This document shows positions 50,985 to 59,596 of a stretch of DNA of 64,000 bases, in pieces. Under the pieces are notes generated by a model. It was given only the letters and a program-made list of their open reading frames with translations. It had not been told where the DNA came from and searched no databases. The number at the start of each line of letters is the position of its first letter. The first letter of the stretch is position 1. A program made the position numbers and the translations under genes. The stretch is from Selenomonadaceae bacterium (GTDB taxonomy: Bacteria > Bacillota > Negativicutes > Selenomonadales > Selenomonadaceae): the NCBI GenBank assembly GCA_017484005.1, contig JAFUTY010000037.1, positions 32,658 to 96,657 on the forward strand, in the 5' to 3' direction.

Positions 50985-52535
50985 TTATTGCACGCTCATT
51001 GAAAGAGCGATCATTTTGCCAGACATCTTGGCACGCTGCAAAACTTCATCAGTGATAATTCCGCCCGCTTCGACAATAATCATGCCGTTATCGGTTCGAA
51101 CAGTTCGCGCGGCTTTTTTACCGACGATGAATCGATTCCGATTGTCGCGAGAGGATTTTGCAGACGCATCAGGCTCAGGAGTTTCAGTTGGAACTGCCGG
51201 AGCGTCTTGAGATTGAGTTTCATCGAGAGTCAAGCCGCCGAGAATATCATCGAGATTGATATCTTCGTTCGAAGTCTGTTGAATCGTCGAGTCAGTTGGA
51301 AGTTCATCGACTGGCATATCATCTGCGCCGATATTTCCTTCCGCGAGAAGTGCCTGTGCTGCTGCAATTTCTGGCGAGACTGTTTCATCATCGACCGCCG
51401 CAATTCCCTCGCCGAGCATTGAATCGAGATCCTGTTCGACTGGAGGATTTTGCATCGCTTCAATTTCTTCCGCGGAAACTTCGACAGACATGTCTTCCGG
51501 AAGTTCAGCTGCGACTTCAGCTTGAGTTTCTTGAACTTCTTCGGAAGGCAATTCAACTTCCGCCGCAGTTTCAGATTGAACTTCTTCCGCTGGAACTTCG
51601 GGAATTTCTTCGGTGATTTCAGATTGAACTTCTTCGACTGGCGCGTCAGATACTTCTTCCAAAACTGTTTCAGTTTGAGTTTCTTCTAATGGAATCTCTG
51701 GCAATTCAGTTGAAACTTCTTCCGAAACTTCTTGAACTTCTTCTGCCGGAGATTCTTGAACTTCTTCAACGACTTCAGTTTGAACTTCCGGAATTTCTTG
51801 AACTTCTTCCGCTGTGGATTCAGAAACTTCTTCCGTCGAAATTTCTTCGGAAACTTCTTGAACTTCAGATTGGATTTCAGATTGAACTTCCGGAATTTCA
51901 GTCGCGACTTCTTGAATTTCTTCCGCCGGAGATTCTTGAACTTCCTCCGATGTCGGTTCAGGAATAAAAACATCCTCCGGAACTTCCGCATGAATTTCTT
52001 CCATTGGAATAGTCGGCGGCTTGATTTCAGATTCAGATGGCGGCTCAGGACTTACAGATTTAGTTTTTTTTTCCATGTTCGCGCTGATAACCGTGACCTG
52101 TTTTCCAAAAATCGAAATTTGATCGACAGGAACATCGAAAGTCGAGCCATCCGGCATTGTGATTTCACATTGTTCAATCGCGCCGCTCTCGCCAACATAC
52201 AATTCAGTGACGCTGCCTTGAATCATACCGTTTTTGGTGATCGCTTTCGTTCCAATGATTCGAATATTTTCGTCGAGGAGATTTTCATAGTCTCCTGCAT
52301 CCTCGAGTTTCAAAATGTTTTCGCTGTTGTTGATGATAACTGCATCGTCACCAATCGCGATAACTGATTCATACGGGATCAGTTTGACGCCGCGATACCA
52401 ATCATCATCTTCGATTGTGAGTGCTGCAATGGATTTGTTATGAGCGTCAATGAGGAGTGATTTGCTCTTACCGAGCTCACTGCCTTCTGTCACGCTGATA
52501 ACTGGGAGACCGAGAATTTCCACGCTTTTTTTCAT
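50985..52535 (-). CDS. PRC-barrel protein with long acidic repeat region
   Basis: 516 residues. Two PRC-barrel modules (about 1-80 and 82-165; LGLPVISVTEGSELGKSKSLL and GMIQGSVTELYVGESG) are followed by about 260 residues of Glu/Val/Pro-rich repeats (EEVQE, EVPAEEVQSE). The C-terminal module contains GKKAARTVRTDNGMIIVEAG. PRC barrels bind RNA or proteins; the repeat region is probably disordered. ATG with GGAGG. Upstream of it on the same strand is the TPR gene. Confidence 0.8.
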   Translation of the reverse strand: MKKSVEILGLPVISVTEGSELGKSKSLLIDAHNKSIAALTIEDDDWYRGVKLIPYESVIAIGDDAVIINNSENILKLEDAGDYENLLDENIRIIGTKAITKNGMIQGSVTELYVGESGAIEQCEITMPDGSTFDVPVDQISIFGKQVTVISANMEKKTKSVSPEPPSESEIKPPTIPMEEIHAEVPEDVFIPEPTSEEVQESPAEEIQEVATEIPEVQSEIQSEVQEVSEEISTEEVSESTAEEVQEIPEVQTEVVEEVQESPAEEVQEVSEEVSTELPEIPLEETQTETVLEEVSDAPVEEVQSEITEEIPEVPAEEVQSETAAEVELPSEEVQETQAEVAAELPEDMSVEVSAEEIEAMQNPPVEQDLDSMLGEGIAAVDDETVSPEIAAAQALLAEGNIGADDMPVDELPTDSTIQQTSNEDINLDDILGGLTLDETQSQDAPAVPTETPEPDASAKSSRDNRNRFIVGKKAARTVRTDNGMIIVEAGGIITDEVLQRAKMSGKMIALSMSVQ

Positions 52536-52553
52536 GAAGACCCCTCCAATTTG

Positions 52554-53759
52554 TCATTTAGCGGATCTCTCCGCAAAAACCTGTTCTATTTCCGCCATGT
52601 AACTTTTGGAAATTTTACTGTAAGGAGTTTGCAACACGCGATGTCGCAATAGCACCAACTGAACCGTTCTCAAATATAGCAGATTCCGCGAAAATTCTCG
52701 ATAGGATTCTAAGTCATGTTTCAACGCTGGAAGTGTGAGCGAATCTTCATAGACGCGGATTGCTTTGGAATATTGCGCTTGTTCCTTATAAATGTTTCCA
52801 ATTTCTATCGCGATGAATGGAGCATAATCATCATTTTTGTATCGATCGAGTGCTTTTTGATACGCGAATAGTGCCTGCTGAAGATTTCCGGAATCTCTTT
52901 GATCCGCGGCATAATCAAGGATGTCATCGAGAGATTCGAGTCTCGAGAAAACTTCATTTTGATCAACTTTATACGCGAGAATCGATGTATTGGAAATTTT
53001 TTGCGCGGGAGGATCAATTTTTTTTTCAACTTCAACAATCGCCGGCTCAATTGATTCAGTCGGCTCAACACGCTCACGATCTTCAGAACGTTTGATCGAT
53101 TCTTCGATTTTTGGAATTGCAGCTTTTGGAGTTTCAATTTTCGATTCGAGTTTTGGAGTTTCAACAACTTCCTGCTCGATTTTTGAAGTCTCGATTTTTT
53201 CTTCGATCTTCGGTTCGATCTTAGATTCGATCTTTGGATTCTCAATTTGAGTTTCAGATTTTTGAATTTCGATCTTTGATTCTTCGATCTTAGACTCAAT
53301 TTTTGGTTCAGTTTTAGATTCTTCAATCTTCGATGGAATCTGTTTTGGCGGCTCGATTGGAATATCCTCGTGCGATTCATCGAGATCGAGTGCTTTGATC
53401 GTCCGCGTCATGAGAATCTGTTTTTCACGTTCAATCATTTGTTCCGATTCTGCTTCACGCCTGGCTGCAGCTTCATCGACAGACGAAATGACATTTTTCA
53501 TTTCATCCCGACGAAGCAGCCAATTATTGTAGAAACTTGCGACGATTGCACCAATCAAAACGAGGATTCCGATGTGAATATAATGCGACGAATTCAGTGT
53601 ATCAGACAGAAATAATGCCGCGATGTTTACAAAAAATGATAAAACCGCGCAAAGAATCAGTGATTGATACTTGATTTTGAGCCCAATGTAATCCGTAAAA
53701 TGATGGAGAAGAAAAATTACGAGCGCCATCACACTCGGCACGATGATGAAAAAATTCAT
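52554..53759 (-). CDS. Membrane-anchored TPR protein with Lys/Ile/Glu repeats
   Basis: 401 residues from ATG 53759 (GGAGG seven nt upstream); the longer frame to 53867 runs through a transposon end and is rejected. Three hydrophobic segments (about 1-85), a coiled stretch (AARREAESEQMIEREKQ), about 120 residues of KIE-type low complexity, then C-terminal TPR-like helices (QQALFAYQKALDRY, YSKAIRVYEDSL). Likely a scaffold at the inner membrane; function unknown. Forms an operon with the PRC-barrel gene. Confidence 0.8.
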   Translation of the reverse strand: MNFFIIVPSVMALVIFLLHHFTDYIGLKIKYQSLILCAVLSFFVNIAALFLSDTLNSSHYIHIGILVLIGAIVASFYNNWLLRRDEMKNVISSVDEAAARREAESEQMIEREKQILMTRTIKALDLDESHEDIPIEPPKQIPSKIEESKTEPKIESKIEESKIEIQKSETQIENPKIESKIEPKIEEKIETSKIEQEVVETPKLESKIETPKAAIPKIEESIKRSEDRERVEPTESIEPAIVEVEKKIDPPAQKISNTSILAYKVDQNEVFSRLESLDDILDYAADQRDSGNLQQALFAYQKALDRYKNDDYAPFIAIEIGNIYKEQAQYSKAIRVYEDSLTLPALKHDLESYREFSRNLLYLRTVQLVLLRHRVLQTPYSKISKSYMAEIEQVFAERSAK

Positions 53760-53906
53760 TGCATTCCCTCCGTCGCGATTCTTTCGACGCTTGAACTTTC
53801 CACGAACGAATCGCGGATTCCTGCTTCTTAGATCAGGATTCATCCGAAGACTATTCTGAGTCTCCACAGGCTTAACTTCCCACAGTTCCTGCGGTACAAA
53901 ATATTT
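53760..53906 (-). ncRNA. Putative omega/guide RNA region and right end of the TnpB element
   Basis: 147 nt between the tnpB stop and the TPR gene. On the minus strand it contains CCGCAGGAACTGTGG, a compact hairpin, soon after the tnpB stop. TnpB guide RNAs derive from the 3' part of tnpB and the adjoining right end, so this is the expected place. The right boundary is not resolved. Confidence 0.4.
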
Positions 53907-55016
53907 CTATGACGCAACTCTCTCGAGAATTCTCTTCCCTTCTACCAATATATTCCGAGCCGCATTGATATCGCGGTCATGGATTGCTCCACATTCCGGA
54001 CATTTCCATTCTCTCACTGATAGATCCTTCGTCTCGGAATTCTTATATCCGCAACATGAACAGATCTGACTCGATGCATAAAATCTCCCGACACTTTGCA
54101 CAACTTTTTCATACCATCGCGATTTATATTCCAACATCTCGACAAATTTTCCGATCCCAACATCACCAATCGATTGTGCTAAACAATGATTCGACATCAT
54201 CCCACACACATTCAGATCTTCTATGCATATCAGATCGTAATTCCTAATTAACCGCGTTGTCAGGTGATGTAGAAAATTCTCAAGCTGATTCGAAATATAT
54301 TCATACATTCTCGCTAATCGAATTCTCGCTTTGTTGCGATTCTGACTGTCATTTGATTTTCGTGACAATCTCCTCTGCAACATCTTGAGACGTCTTAGCG
54401 ACTTCTTCAAATGTTTCGGATTCGCGATTTTCTCTCCATCAGAAGTTATTGCGAAATCTTTGATTCCTAAATCGATTCCAACTTCACGATTCGATGGCTT
54501 TAATTTTTGAATTTCAACATCGGCGCAGCATATTGATACAAAATATTTTCCAGATTTCGTTCTCGATACTGTTGCATTGATTATCCTGCCTTGTATCGGT
54601 CGAGAGATTCTAGCTTTCACTTTACCGAGTTTTGGAAGTTTTATCGAATCACTATTCACAGTGATGTTATTGGTCGTAAAATTTGTTCGATAACTCTGTT
54701 TCGATGAATGCTTTCTCTTGAATTTTGGATAATTCGCTCGCCCTGCAAAGAAATTTTTATATGCAACATCCAGATCTCTTAATGCATTTTGGAGGGCAAA
54801 TTTATCTACGTCCTGAAGGAATGGCATTTGTTGCTTGAAGATCGTGAGATTTCTACACGTCCAAAAGAAATTTAGAGAAATGCAAGCGACTTCCCAAGCA
54901 ACTTTTCGACAATCAAGCGCATCGTTATATACAAATCGAGCGCATCCAATTGTCTTTGCTATTTGAAGTTTCTGCGCATCATCGGGATAGATTCTGTATT
55001 TGAATGTCTTTTCCAT
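53907..55016 (-). CDS. tnpB: TnpB, RNA-guided nuclease of an IS605/IS1341-type element
   Basis: 369 residues, full length. N-terminal helix-turn-helix ([25 protein letters not shown]). RuvC-like catalytic residues: Asp in GIDLGIKDF (about 202), Glu in CIEDLNV (about 288), Asp in [10 protein letters not shown] (about 352). Zinc finger [15 protein letters not shown] and CPECG. No tnpA transposase is adjacent, so the element is not autonomous. All catalytic residues present, so cleavage activity is plausible. Confidence 0.92.
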   Translation of the reverse strand: MEKTFKYRIYPDDAQKLQIAKTIGCARFVYNDALDCRKVAWEVACISLNFFWTCRNLTIFKQQMPFLQDVDKFALQNALRDLDVAYKNFFAGRANYPKFKRKHSSKQSYRTNFTTNNITVNSDSIKLPKLGKVKARISRPIQGRIINATVSRTKSGKYFVSICCADVEIQKLKPSNREVGIDLGIKDFAITSDGEKIANPKHLKKSLRRLKMLQRRLSRKSNDSQNRNKARIRLARMYEYISNQLENFLHHLTTRLIRNYDLICIEDLNVCGMMSNHCLAQSIGDVGIGKFVEMLEYKSRWYEKVVQSVGRFYASSQICSCCGYKNSETKDLSVREWKCPECGAIHDRDINAARNILVEGKRILERVAS

Positions 55017-55286
55017 GAAATCACGTCATCTTCTACTTCCAATCTAGTTACTGTAGGGGGTAGAATAACGCATGCAAATGAAAAAATCTAGTTTTTTATC
55101 ACGTCTAATCTAACGTCTAAACTCACAAAAGCGCGATGTAATTCATCCTGAAAATTACGTTCAAAGTTATTCTCGGAAGAAATTTTTCAGAATTTTTTTC
55201 GAAGTTGCAGGGAAATATTTCGACGCGACGAATCTCTAAACTCAAATCAAATCGATTTCAAATTTTTTCAAAAAGGGGAGTTATTT

Positions 55287-55556
55287 ATGACCGAAAAAAC
55301 TTTGACGATTGAAAACAAAACCGGAATTCATGCACGCCCAGCATCTCTCTTCGTCGGCGAGGCTGCAAAATACAAATCCACCGTCAAAATCAAAGCAAAA
55401 GGCAAAACTGCCGATGCAAAATCAATCCTCATGATCATGGGATTGGGACTCTCGAAAGGCACTGAAATCACCATCACTGCCGATGGTCCAGACGAAGCTG
55501 ATGCTGTCGCGGCTCTTTCCAAACTCGTTGAAGATAAATTCGGCGAAACTGAATGA
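55287..55556 (+). CDS. ptsH: PTS phosphocarrier protein HPr (paralogue 1)
   Basis: 89 residues. Phosphorylation site His15 in TGIHARPAS; regulatory Ser46 in AKSILMIM for HPr kinase. Accepts phosphate from enzyme I encoded downstream and passes it to EIIA proteins. GGGGAG precedes the ATG. First of three tandem HPr genes. Confidence 0.95.
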   Translation: MTEKTLTIENKTGIHARPASLFVGEAAKYKSTVKIKAKGKTADAKSILMIMGLGLSKGTEITITADGPDEADAVAALSKLVEDKFGETE

Positions 55557-55598
55557 TCCTCACCTCCCAAAAATTTCAAACACGAAGGAGTCTTTATA

Positions 55599-55865
55599 AT
55601 GACTGAAAAAACTTTGACTGTCGAGAACAAAACTGGAATTCATGCGCGCCCAGCTTCCGTTTTCGTTCAAACTGCAAGCAAATTCAAATCCAAAATCGAA
55701 ATCAAAGCGAACGGCAAAACTGCAAATGCAAAATCCATTCTCACCATCATGAGCCTTGGACTTTCGAAAGGCACTGAAATCACAATTTGCGCTGATGGCG
55801 AAGATGAACAGGATGCAGTTAGTGCACTCGCTCAGCTCGTTGAAAGCAAATTCGGCGAGGAATAA
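55599..55865 (+). CDS. PTS phosphocarrier protein HPr (paralogue 2)
   Basis: 88 residues, close to paralogue 1 (identical first six residues). His15 and Ser46 both kept (GIHARPAS, AKSILTIM). Own AAGGAG site; 42 nt after paralogue 1. The pair could serve different EII or signalling partners. Confidence 0.93.
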   Translation: MTEKTLTVENKTGIHARPASVFVQTASKFKSKIEIKANGKTANAKSILTIMSLGLSKGTEITICADGEDEQDAVSALAQLVESKFGEE

Positions 55866-55881
55866 TTCAAGGATTTTCAAA

Positions 55882-56148
55882 ATGACTAAGCGGACTGTTA
55901 GAGTCGAAAATGAAACTGGATTTCATGCCCGCCCTGCATCGATTTTCGTTCGAGAGGCGGAGAAATTCAGATCAAAAATCGAGATTCATGCAAATGGAAA
56001 AGTCGCCGATGCTAAGGATCTTGTCAGAATTATGAGCATGCAGCTTTCGAAAGGCACTGAAGTTCTGATTCAAGCCGACGGCATGGATGAATCTGACGCG
56101 GTTGAATCTCTGGCTCGAATTATCAAAACAAATTTTGGAGACGAGTGA
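55882..56148 (+). CDS. PTS phosphocarrier HPr paralogue 3, Asp at position 46
   Basis: 88 residues from ATG 55882; alignment with paralogues 1 and 2 is gap-free. His15 present (GFHARPAS), but position 46 is Asp (AKDLVRIM) in place of the regulatory Ser. Asp46 mimics the seryl-phosphorylated state, which in Firmicutes slows transfer from enzyme I and favours CcpA binding. A permanently P-Ser-like HPr is the inference. 16 nt after paralogue 2. Confidence 0.9.
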   Translation: MTKRTVRVENETGFHARPASIFVREAEKFRSKIEIHANGKVADAKDLVRIMSMQLSKGTEVLIQADGMDESDAVESLARIIKTNFGDE

Positions 56149-56157
56149 CAATCAAAG

Positions 56158-56196
56158 GGAGACGGTTGAAGATCGCAGATCGCCGTCTCCTTTTTG
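56158..56196 (+). terminator. Internal terminator/attenuator in the HPr operon
   Basis: GGAGACGG (56158-56165) pairs with CCGTCTCC (56183-56190), then TTTTTG. It lies between paralogue 3 and the HPr-like chimera and could reduce expression of the latter and ptsI. Confidence 0.75.
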
Positions 56197-56216
56197 ATAG
56201 ATTCGAGGAGTTCCAA

Positions 56217-56849
56217 ATGATCGAAAGAATTTCTGAATCGATTCGCACCGATATTCAAGATCTCGAATCAATTTTAAAGTTGCTCGATTCTCCCGCGCTG
56301 AAAAAGATCTTGATCGATCAAAATGGAGATTGTGAATCTCAAATTCAAATTCGAACTGAAATCGAGAGTTTAGAATTAGCATTAAAATTGCTCGATTCTC
56401 CTGCATTGAAAAAGATCATTATTGATCAAAACGGGGATTGTGAATCTCAAGCGCAGTTATTCGAGCAAATCGGTGATGAATCTAGAGCCCAAGCGATTCG
56501 TGAAATTGGTAAACGGCTCGATCAATTTGGAAATTCTGATCAAAATTCGTCCTCAAAATCTTTCAAGAAAACTGTAACGATCAAAGATTTTTCATGGGCA
56601 TCTAAACAGGCTCTTTTTGTATCTGTTATTTCGCCGGCTGCAATGAATTTCGAATCCAAAATCGAAATCACAGTCAAAGGGATAACTGCAGATGCAAAAT
56701 CCGCGAATGATATCATGCTGAAATTTTTTCCGTTCAATCTGTTCGAATCATTTTTTTCGATGAACGTCGATGTCACGATTTCTGCTGAAGGTTCAGATGC
56801 GGAAGAGGCTGTCAAAACTCTCGTGAATCTGATCGAGGATTTTCATTAA
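56217..56849 (+). CDS. Degenerate HPr-like protein with enzyme-I-like helical N-terminus
   Basis: 210 residues from ATG 56217 (GAGGAG upstream). Residues about 15-75 hold a duplicated 29-residue unit (LDSPALKKILIDQNGDCESQ). Then AQLFEQIGDESRAQAIREIGKR resembles AQLFEGMDDEYFRGRAVDMRDVGKR of the enzyme I encoded next. Residues about 120-210 align with HPr (TVTIKDFS, FESKIEITVKGITADAKSAND) but lack the His15 loop. It cannot be a normal phosphocarrier; it may modulate enzyme I or HPr partners. Confidence 0.7.
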   Translation: MIERISESIRTDIQDLESILKLLDSPALKKILIDQNGDCESQIQIRTEIESLELALKLLDSPALKKIIIDQNGDCESQAQLFEQIGDESRAQAIREIGKRLDQFGNSDQNSSSKSFKKTVTIKDFSWASKQALFVSVISPAAMNFESKIEITVKGITADAKSANDIMLKFFPFNLFESFFSMNVDVTISAEGSDAEEAVKTLVNLIEDFH

Positions 56850-56869
56850 ATTCAATTGGAGGGAAATAC

Positions 56870-58660
56870 ATGGCTGAAAAAATCAAAGGTAAAGGCGTAA
56901 TCGCTGGAATCGCCGTCGGCAAAATCATGCTCGCTGGACAAAATCTCGATGGTTATCTCAAAGATTACAAACCAAAATCTAAAGACAAAGAGAAAAAGAC
57001 TGCGGCAGATGCATTGATCAAAGTCGCCGAAGATTTGAAAGTCAGCATCGAAAAACTCAAAAAGCAGGATATGCAGGAGCAGGCTGCAATTCTCGAAGCA
57101 CATCGCATGATGGTTGAAGATCCTGCAATGAGTGAAGCAATCGATGCGCAAGTCGAAGAATCCGGTTCAGCACCGAAAGCTGTCCTCGATGCATATGAGG
57201 CTCAAGCTCAGCTCTTCGAAGGCATGGATGATGAATATTTCCGCGGGCGTGCAGTTGATATGCGTGACGTTGGAAAACGAATCGCAAAATACATCCTCGG
57301 AATCAAAGAGCCGGAAATCGGTGAGGGCAAAGTTATCGTTGCAGGACATGAAATCGAGCCGTCAGTCATTGCAGGACTTCCATCTGATAAAATCGCTGGA
57401 GTTATCTTGGGACAGGGATCAGTCACTTCCCATGCGATTATCATTGCAAAGACTCGCGCACTTCCTGCAGTTGTTGGAGTTGGCGACGCGATCGATCGAA
57501 TCGGCGATGGAGATCCAGTCATTCTCGATGGTGACACTGGTGAGATCTTGATTCGTCCGTCCGATGCAGAACGTGAAAGTTACAATGATAAGATTCAGAA
57601 ACAAGAAGAACTCAAAGCTCATTATGCAAAATTGAGAACTCTTCCTGCAACTACAACCGATGGAACAACTGTCACGCTCGCTGCAAATATCGGTTCACCG
57701 GATGATGTCGATGCCGCTAACAATTTTGGAGCTGAAGGCGTCGGATTGTTCCGTTCAGAATTCGTTTTCATGGGCAAGCAGGATATTCCGAAGGAAGAAG
57801 ATCAATTCAAAGAATACAAATCGGCTGTTGAAAAATGCAACGGCAATCTCTGTATCATTCGCACAATGGATATCGGCGGCGATAAACCTCTGCCATATCT
57901 CAACATTCCGCCGGAAGAAAATCCATTCCTCGGCTATCGCGCAATTCGAATCTCGTTGCAGCGCCGCGATCTTTTCATTCCACAGCTCAAAGCGATTCTG
58001 CGCGCCGGTGTCTATGGAAAAGCTGGAATCATGTTCCCAATGGTTATCAATGTTCAAGAATTCCTCGCCGCGAAAAAGATGGTCGAAGAAGCTAAAGCTG
58101 AGCTCGTTCATGAAGGCAAAAAATACGCTGAAGATGTTCTCCTCGGAATCATGGTTGAAACTCCAGCGGCGGCAGTCATGACTCCAGTGCTCGCAAAGTA
58201 TGTCGACTTCTTCTCAATCGGCACGAACGATCTTGTTCAATATACGCTCGCTGTTGACCGCGGAAATGCATCGATTTCCTATCTCTACAACCATTTCAAT
58301 CCTGCAGTTTTGAGATTGATCTATCGCACGATCAAATCTGCAAATGACGAAGGAAAATTCGCTGGAATGTGCGGTGAAATGGCGTCTGATCCAAATGCCG
58401 CGATTATCCTCATGGCGATGGGAATCAAAGAGCTTTCGATGAGTGCTCCGTCAATTCCACGCGTCAAAGAAAAGATTCGCAATATCTCGATGACTCGCGC
58501 AAAAGAGATTCTCGAAAAAGTTATGGAAATGGAAGATGGACAGGAAGTCAAAGATTATCTCGCAACGATTCAAGCTGTCGATTCTGCACCAGCTCCAGCC
58601 GCTGCGACGAAATCTTCCGCAAAATCTGAAGAAGCTCCAACTGCCGCTAAAAAGAAATAA
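56870..58660 (+). CDS. ptsI: PTS enzyme I (phosphoenolpyruvate-protein phosphotransferase)
   Basis: 596 residues (usual about 575). Phosphoacceptor His in GQGSVTSHAIIIAKTRALPA; PEP-binding regions GVGLFRSEFVFM, TMDIGGDKPLPYLN and FSIGTNDLVQYTLAVDRGN; catalytic Cys in GMCGEMASD. The C-terminal extension of about 25 residues is Ala/Pro/Lys-rich. Transfers phosphate from PEP to the HPr proteins. GGAGGG before the ATG. Confidence 0.96.
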   Translation: MAEKIKGKGVIAGIAVGKIMLAGQNLDGYLKDYKPKSKDKEKKTAADALIKVAEDLKVSIEKLKKQDMQEQAAILEAHRMMVEDPAMSEAIDAQVEESGSAPKAVLDAYEAQAQLFEGMDDEYFRGRAVDMRDVGKRIAKYILGIKEPEIGEGKVIVAGHEIEPSVIAGLPSDKIAGVILGQGSVTSHAIIIAKTRALPAVVGVGDAIDRIGDGDPVILDGDTGEILIRPSDAERESYNDKIQKQEELKAHYAKLRTLPATTTDGTTVTLAANIGSPDDVDAANNFGAEGVGLFRSEFVFMGKQDIPKEEDQFKEYKSAVEKCNGNLCIIRTMDIGGDKPLPYLNIPPEENPFLGYRAIRISLQRRDLFIPQLKAILRAGVYGKAGIMFPMVINVQEFLAAKKMVEEAKAELVHEGKKYAEDVLLGIMVETPAAAVMTPVLAKYVDFFSIGTNDLVQYTLAVDRGNASISYLYNHFNPAVLRLIYRTIKSANDEGKFAGMCGEMASDPNAAIILMAMGIKELSMSAPSIPRVKEKIRNISMTRAKEILEKVMEMEDGQEVKDYLATIQAVDSAPAPAAATKSSAKSEEAPTAAKKK

Positions 58661-58703
58661 CAAGCGTGACGCTTGACCCAATTTAATCCACAAATAAAAA
58701 GAA

Positions 58704-58745
58704 ATCCCCGATAGATCGAAAATGATCTGTCGGGGATCTTTTTTT
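58704..58745 (+). terminator. Rho-independent terminator after ptsI
   Basis: ATCCCCGATAGATC pairs with GATCTGTCGGGGAT, T7 follows. Confidence 0.9.
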
Positions 58746-58784
58746 GTTCGGGAAAAATATCGTCACGTCTGCACAAACACACGA

Positions 58785-58960
58785 AGGGAACTGCCGAGAG
58801 TCACTCAACAGTTCCCTTCAAAAAAGGAGTCCAGCATGCCGATTTCTTTCATTGTCTAGAACCTGCTACTCGCAGGTGGGTGTCTTAAGTTCAATTTCAG
58901 CTACTCGTTGGTTAAAAACGAACGATCCAGCATCCACAGAATTCAAATCAGACTCCCGAA
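58785..58960 (+). ncRNA. ssrS: Probable 6S RNA
   Basis: A gene-free stretch with strong secondary structure. The segment TAGAACCTGCTACTCGCAGG and the following TGGGTGTCTTAAGTTCA (58857-58891) match what I recall of Firmicute 6S RNA. GGAGTC (58826-58831) can pair with GACTCC (58951-58956) as a closing stem. A perfect 11-bp hairpin (GAAGGGAACTG/CAGTTCCCTTC) lies at about 58785-58820 and may be part of the 5' arm. Ends are approximate. Gap 58661-59042 otherwise holds only the ptsI terminator. Confidence 0.5.
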
Positions 58961-59042
58961 GAAAAATGTAGGCTAGACAAATCGAAAGTCATCGCACACT
59001 CCAGGCTCGTACTTCTTTTCGAGAATGATAGCATAAAAAATT

Positions 59043-59594
59043 TCACGAGTAAACGGATTTTTTGAGCACGCCGACATATGGCAGGTTTCGATATCGCTGG
59101 GCAAAATCCAATCCATAGCCGACCAAAAATTCATCCGGAGTATCAAAACCGCAATAATCGATTTCGACTTCAGTGACTCGCCGCGCAGGTTTATTGAGCA
59201 TCGCGCAGAGTTTAACATCGCTCGGATTCATCTTTCGAAAATTCTCTTTCAACGCGCTAATCGAATTGCCGCTGTCAATAATATCTTCGATAATCAACAC
59301 TTCGCGATTGTGAATATTGAATCCAAGATCTTCACGAATTTGAACTTTGCCCGTCGAAACAGATTCATTTCCATAGCTTGACATGCTGATGAAATTGAAT
59401 TCGACAGGCAGATCGATTTTTCGAACGAGATCAGAGAAAAAAATCGTTGCGCCGCGAAGAATTCCAACAGCTAACAATGGATTTTCTGAATTCACCTTTG
59501 ATTTATAGTCTTGAGTGATTTGCTCGCCCAATTGACTAATTCTGAGCGCGATTTCTTCTTCCGTGAACAAAATTCTCTCGACGTCTTTATGCAA
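59043..59594 (-). CDS. hpt: Hypoxanthine phosphoribosyltransferase
   Basis: 183 residues. Purine salvage: hypoxanthine plus PRPP to IMP. PRPP motif EVLIIEDIIDSGNS at about 100-113; GILRGATIFFSDLVR and the hood region FVGYGLDFAQRYRNLPYVG-like sequence near the C-terminus. Sits directly after tilS (two nt), the classic Firmicute tilS-hpt order. Confidence 0.94.
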   Translation of the reverse strand: MHKDVERILFTEEEIALRISQLGEQITQDYKSKVNSENPLLAVGILRGATIFFSDLVRKIDLPVEFNFISMSSYGNESVSTGKVQIREDLGFNIHNREVLIIEDIIDSGNSISALKENFRKMNPSDVKLCAMLNKPARRVTEVEIDYCGFDTPDEFLVGYGLDFAQRYRNLPYVGVLKKSVYS

Positions 59595-59596
59595 AT

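Noticed and set aside
51686..52367. Long Arg/Lys/Phe/Leu-rich open frames opposite the PRC-barrel gene
   Set aside because: They are shadows of the Glu/Val repeat region, with no ribosome-binding sites and extreme composition.
53760..53867. N-terminal extension of the TPR gene to 53867
   Set aside because: It lies in the TnpB right-end/guide region and has no ribosome-binding site, while ATG 53759 has GGAGG.
58785..58820. GAAGGGAACTG hairpin as a terminator
   Set aside because: The stem is followed by A-run on plus and by GTGTGTTTG on minus, so no T-run follows on either strand.
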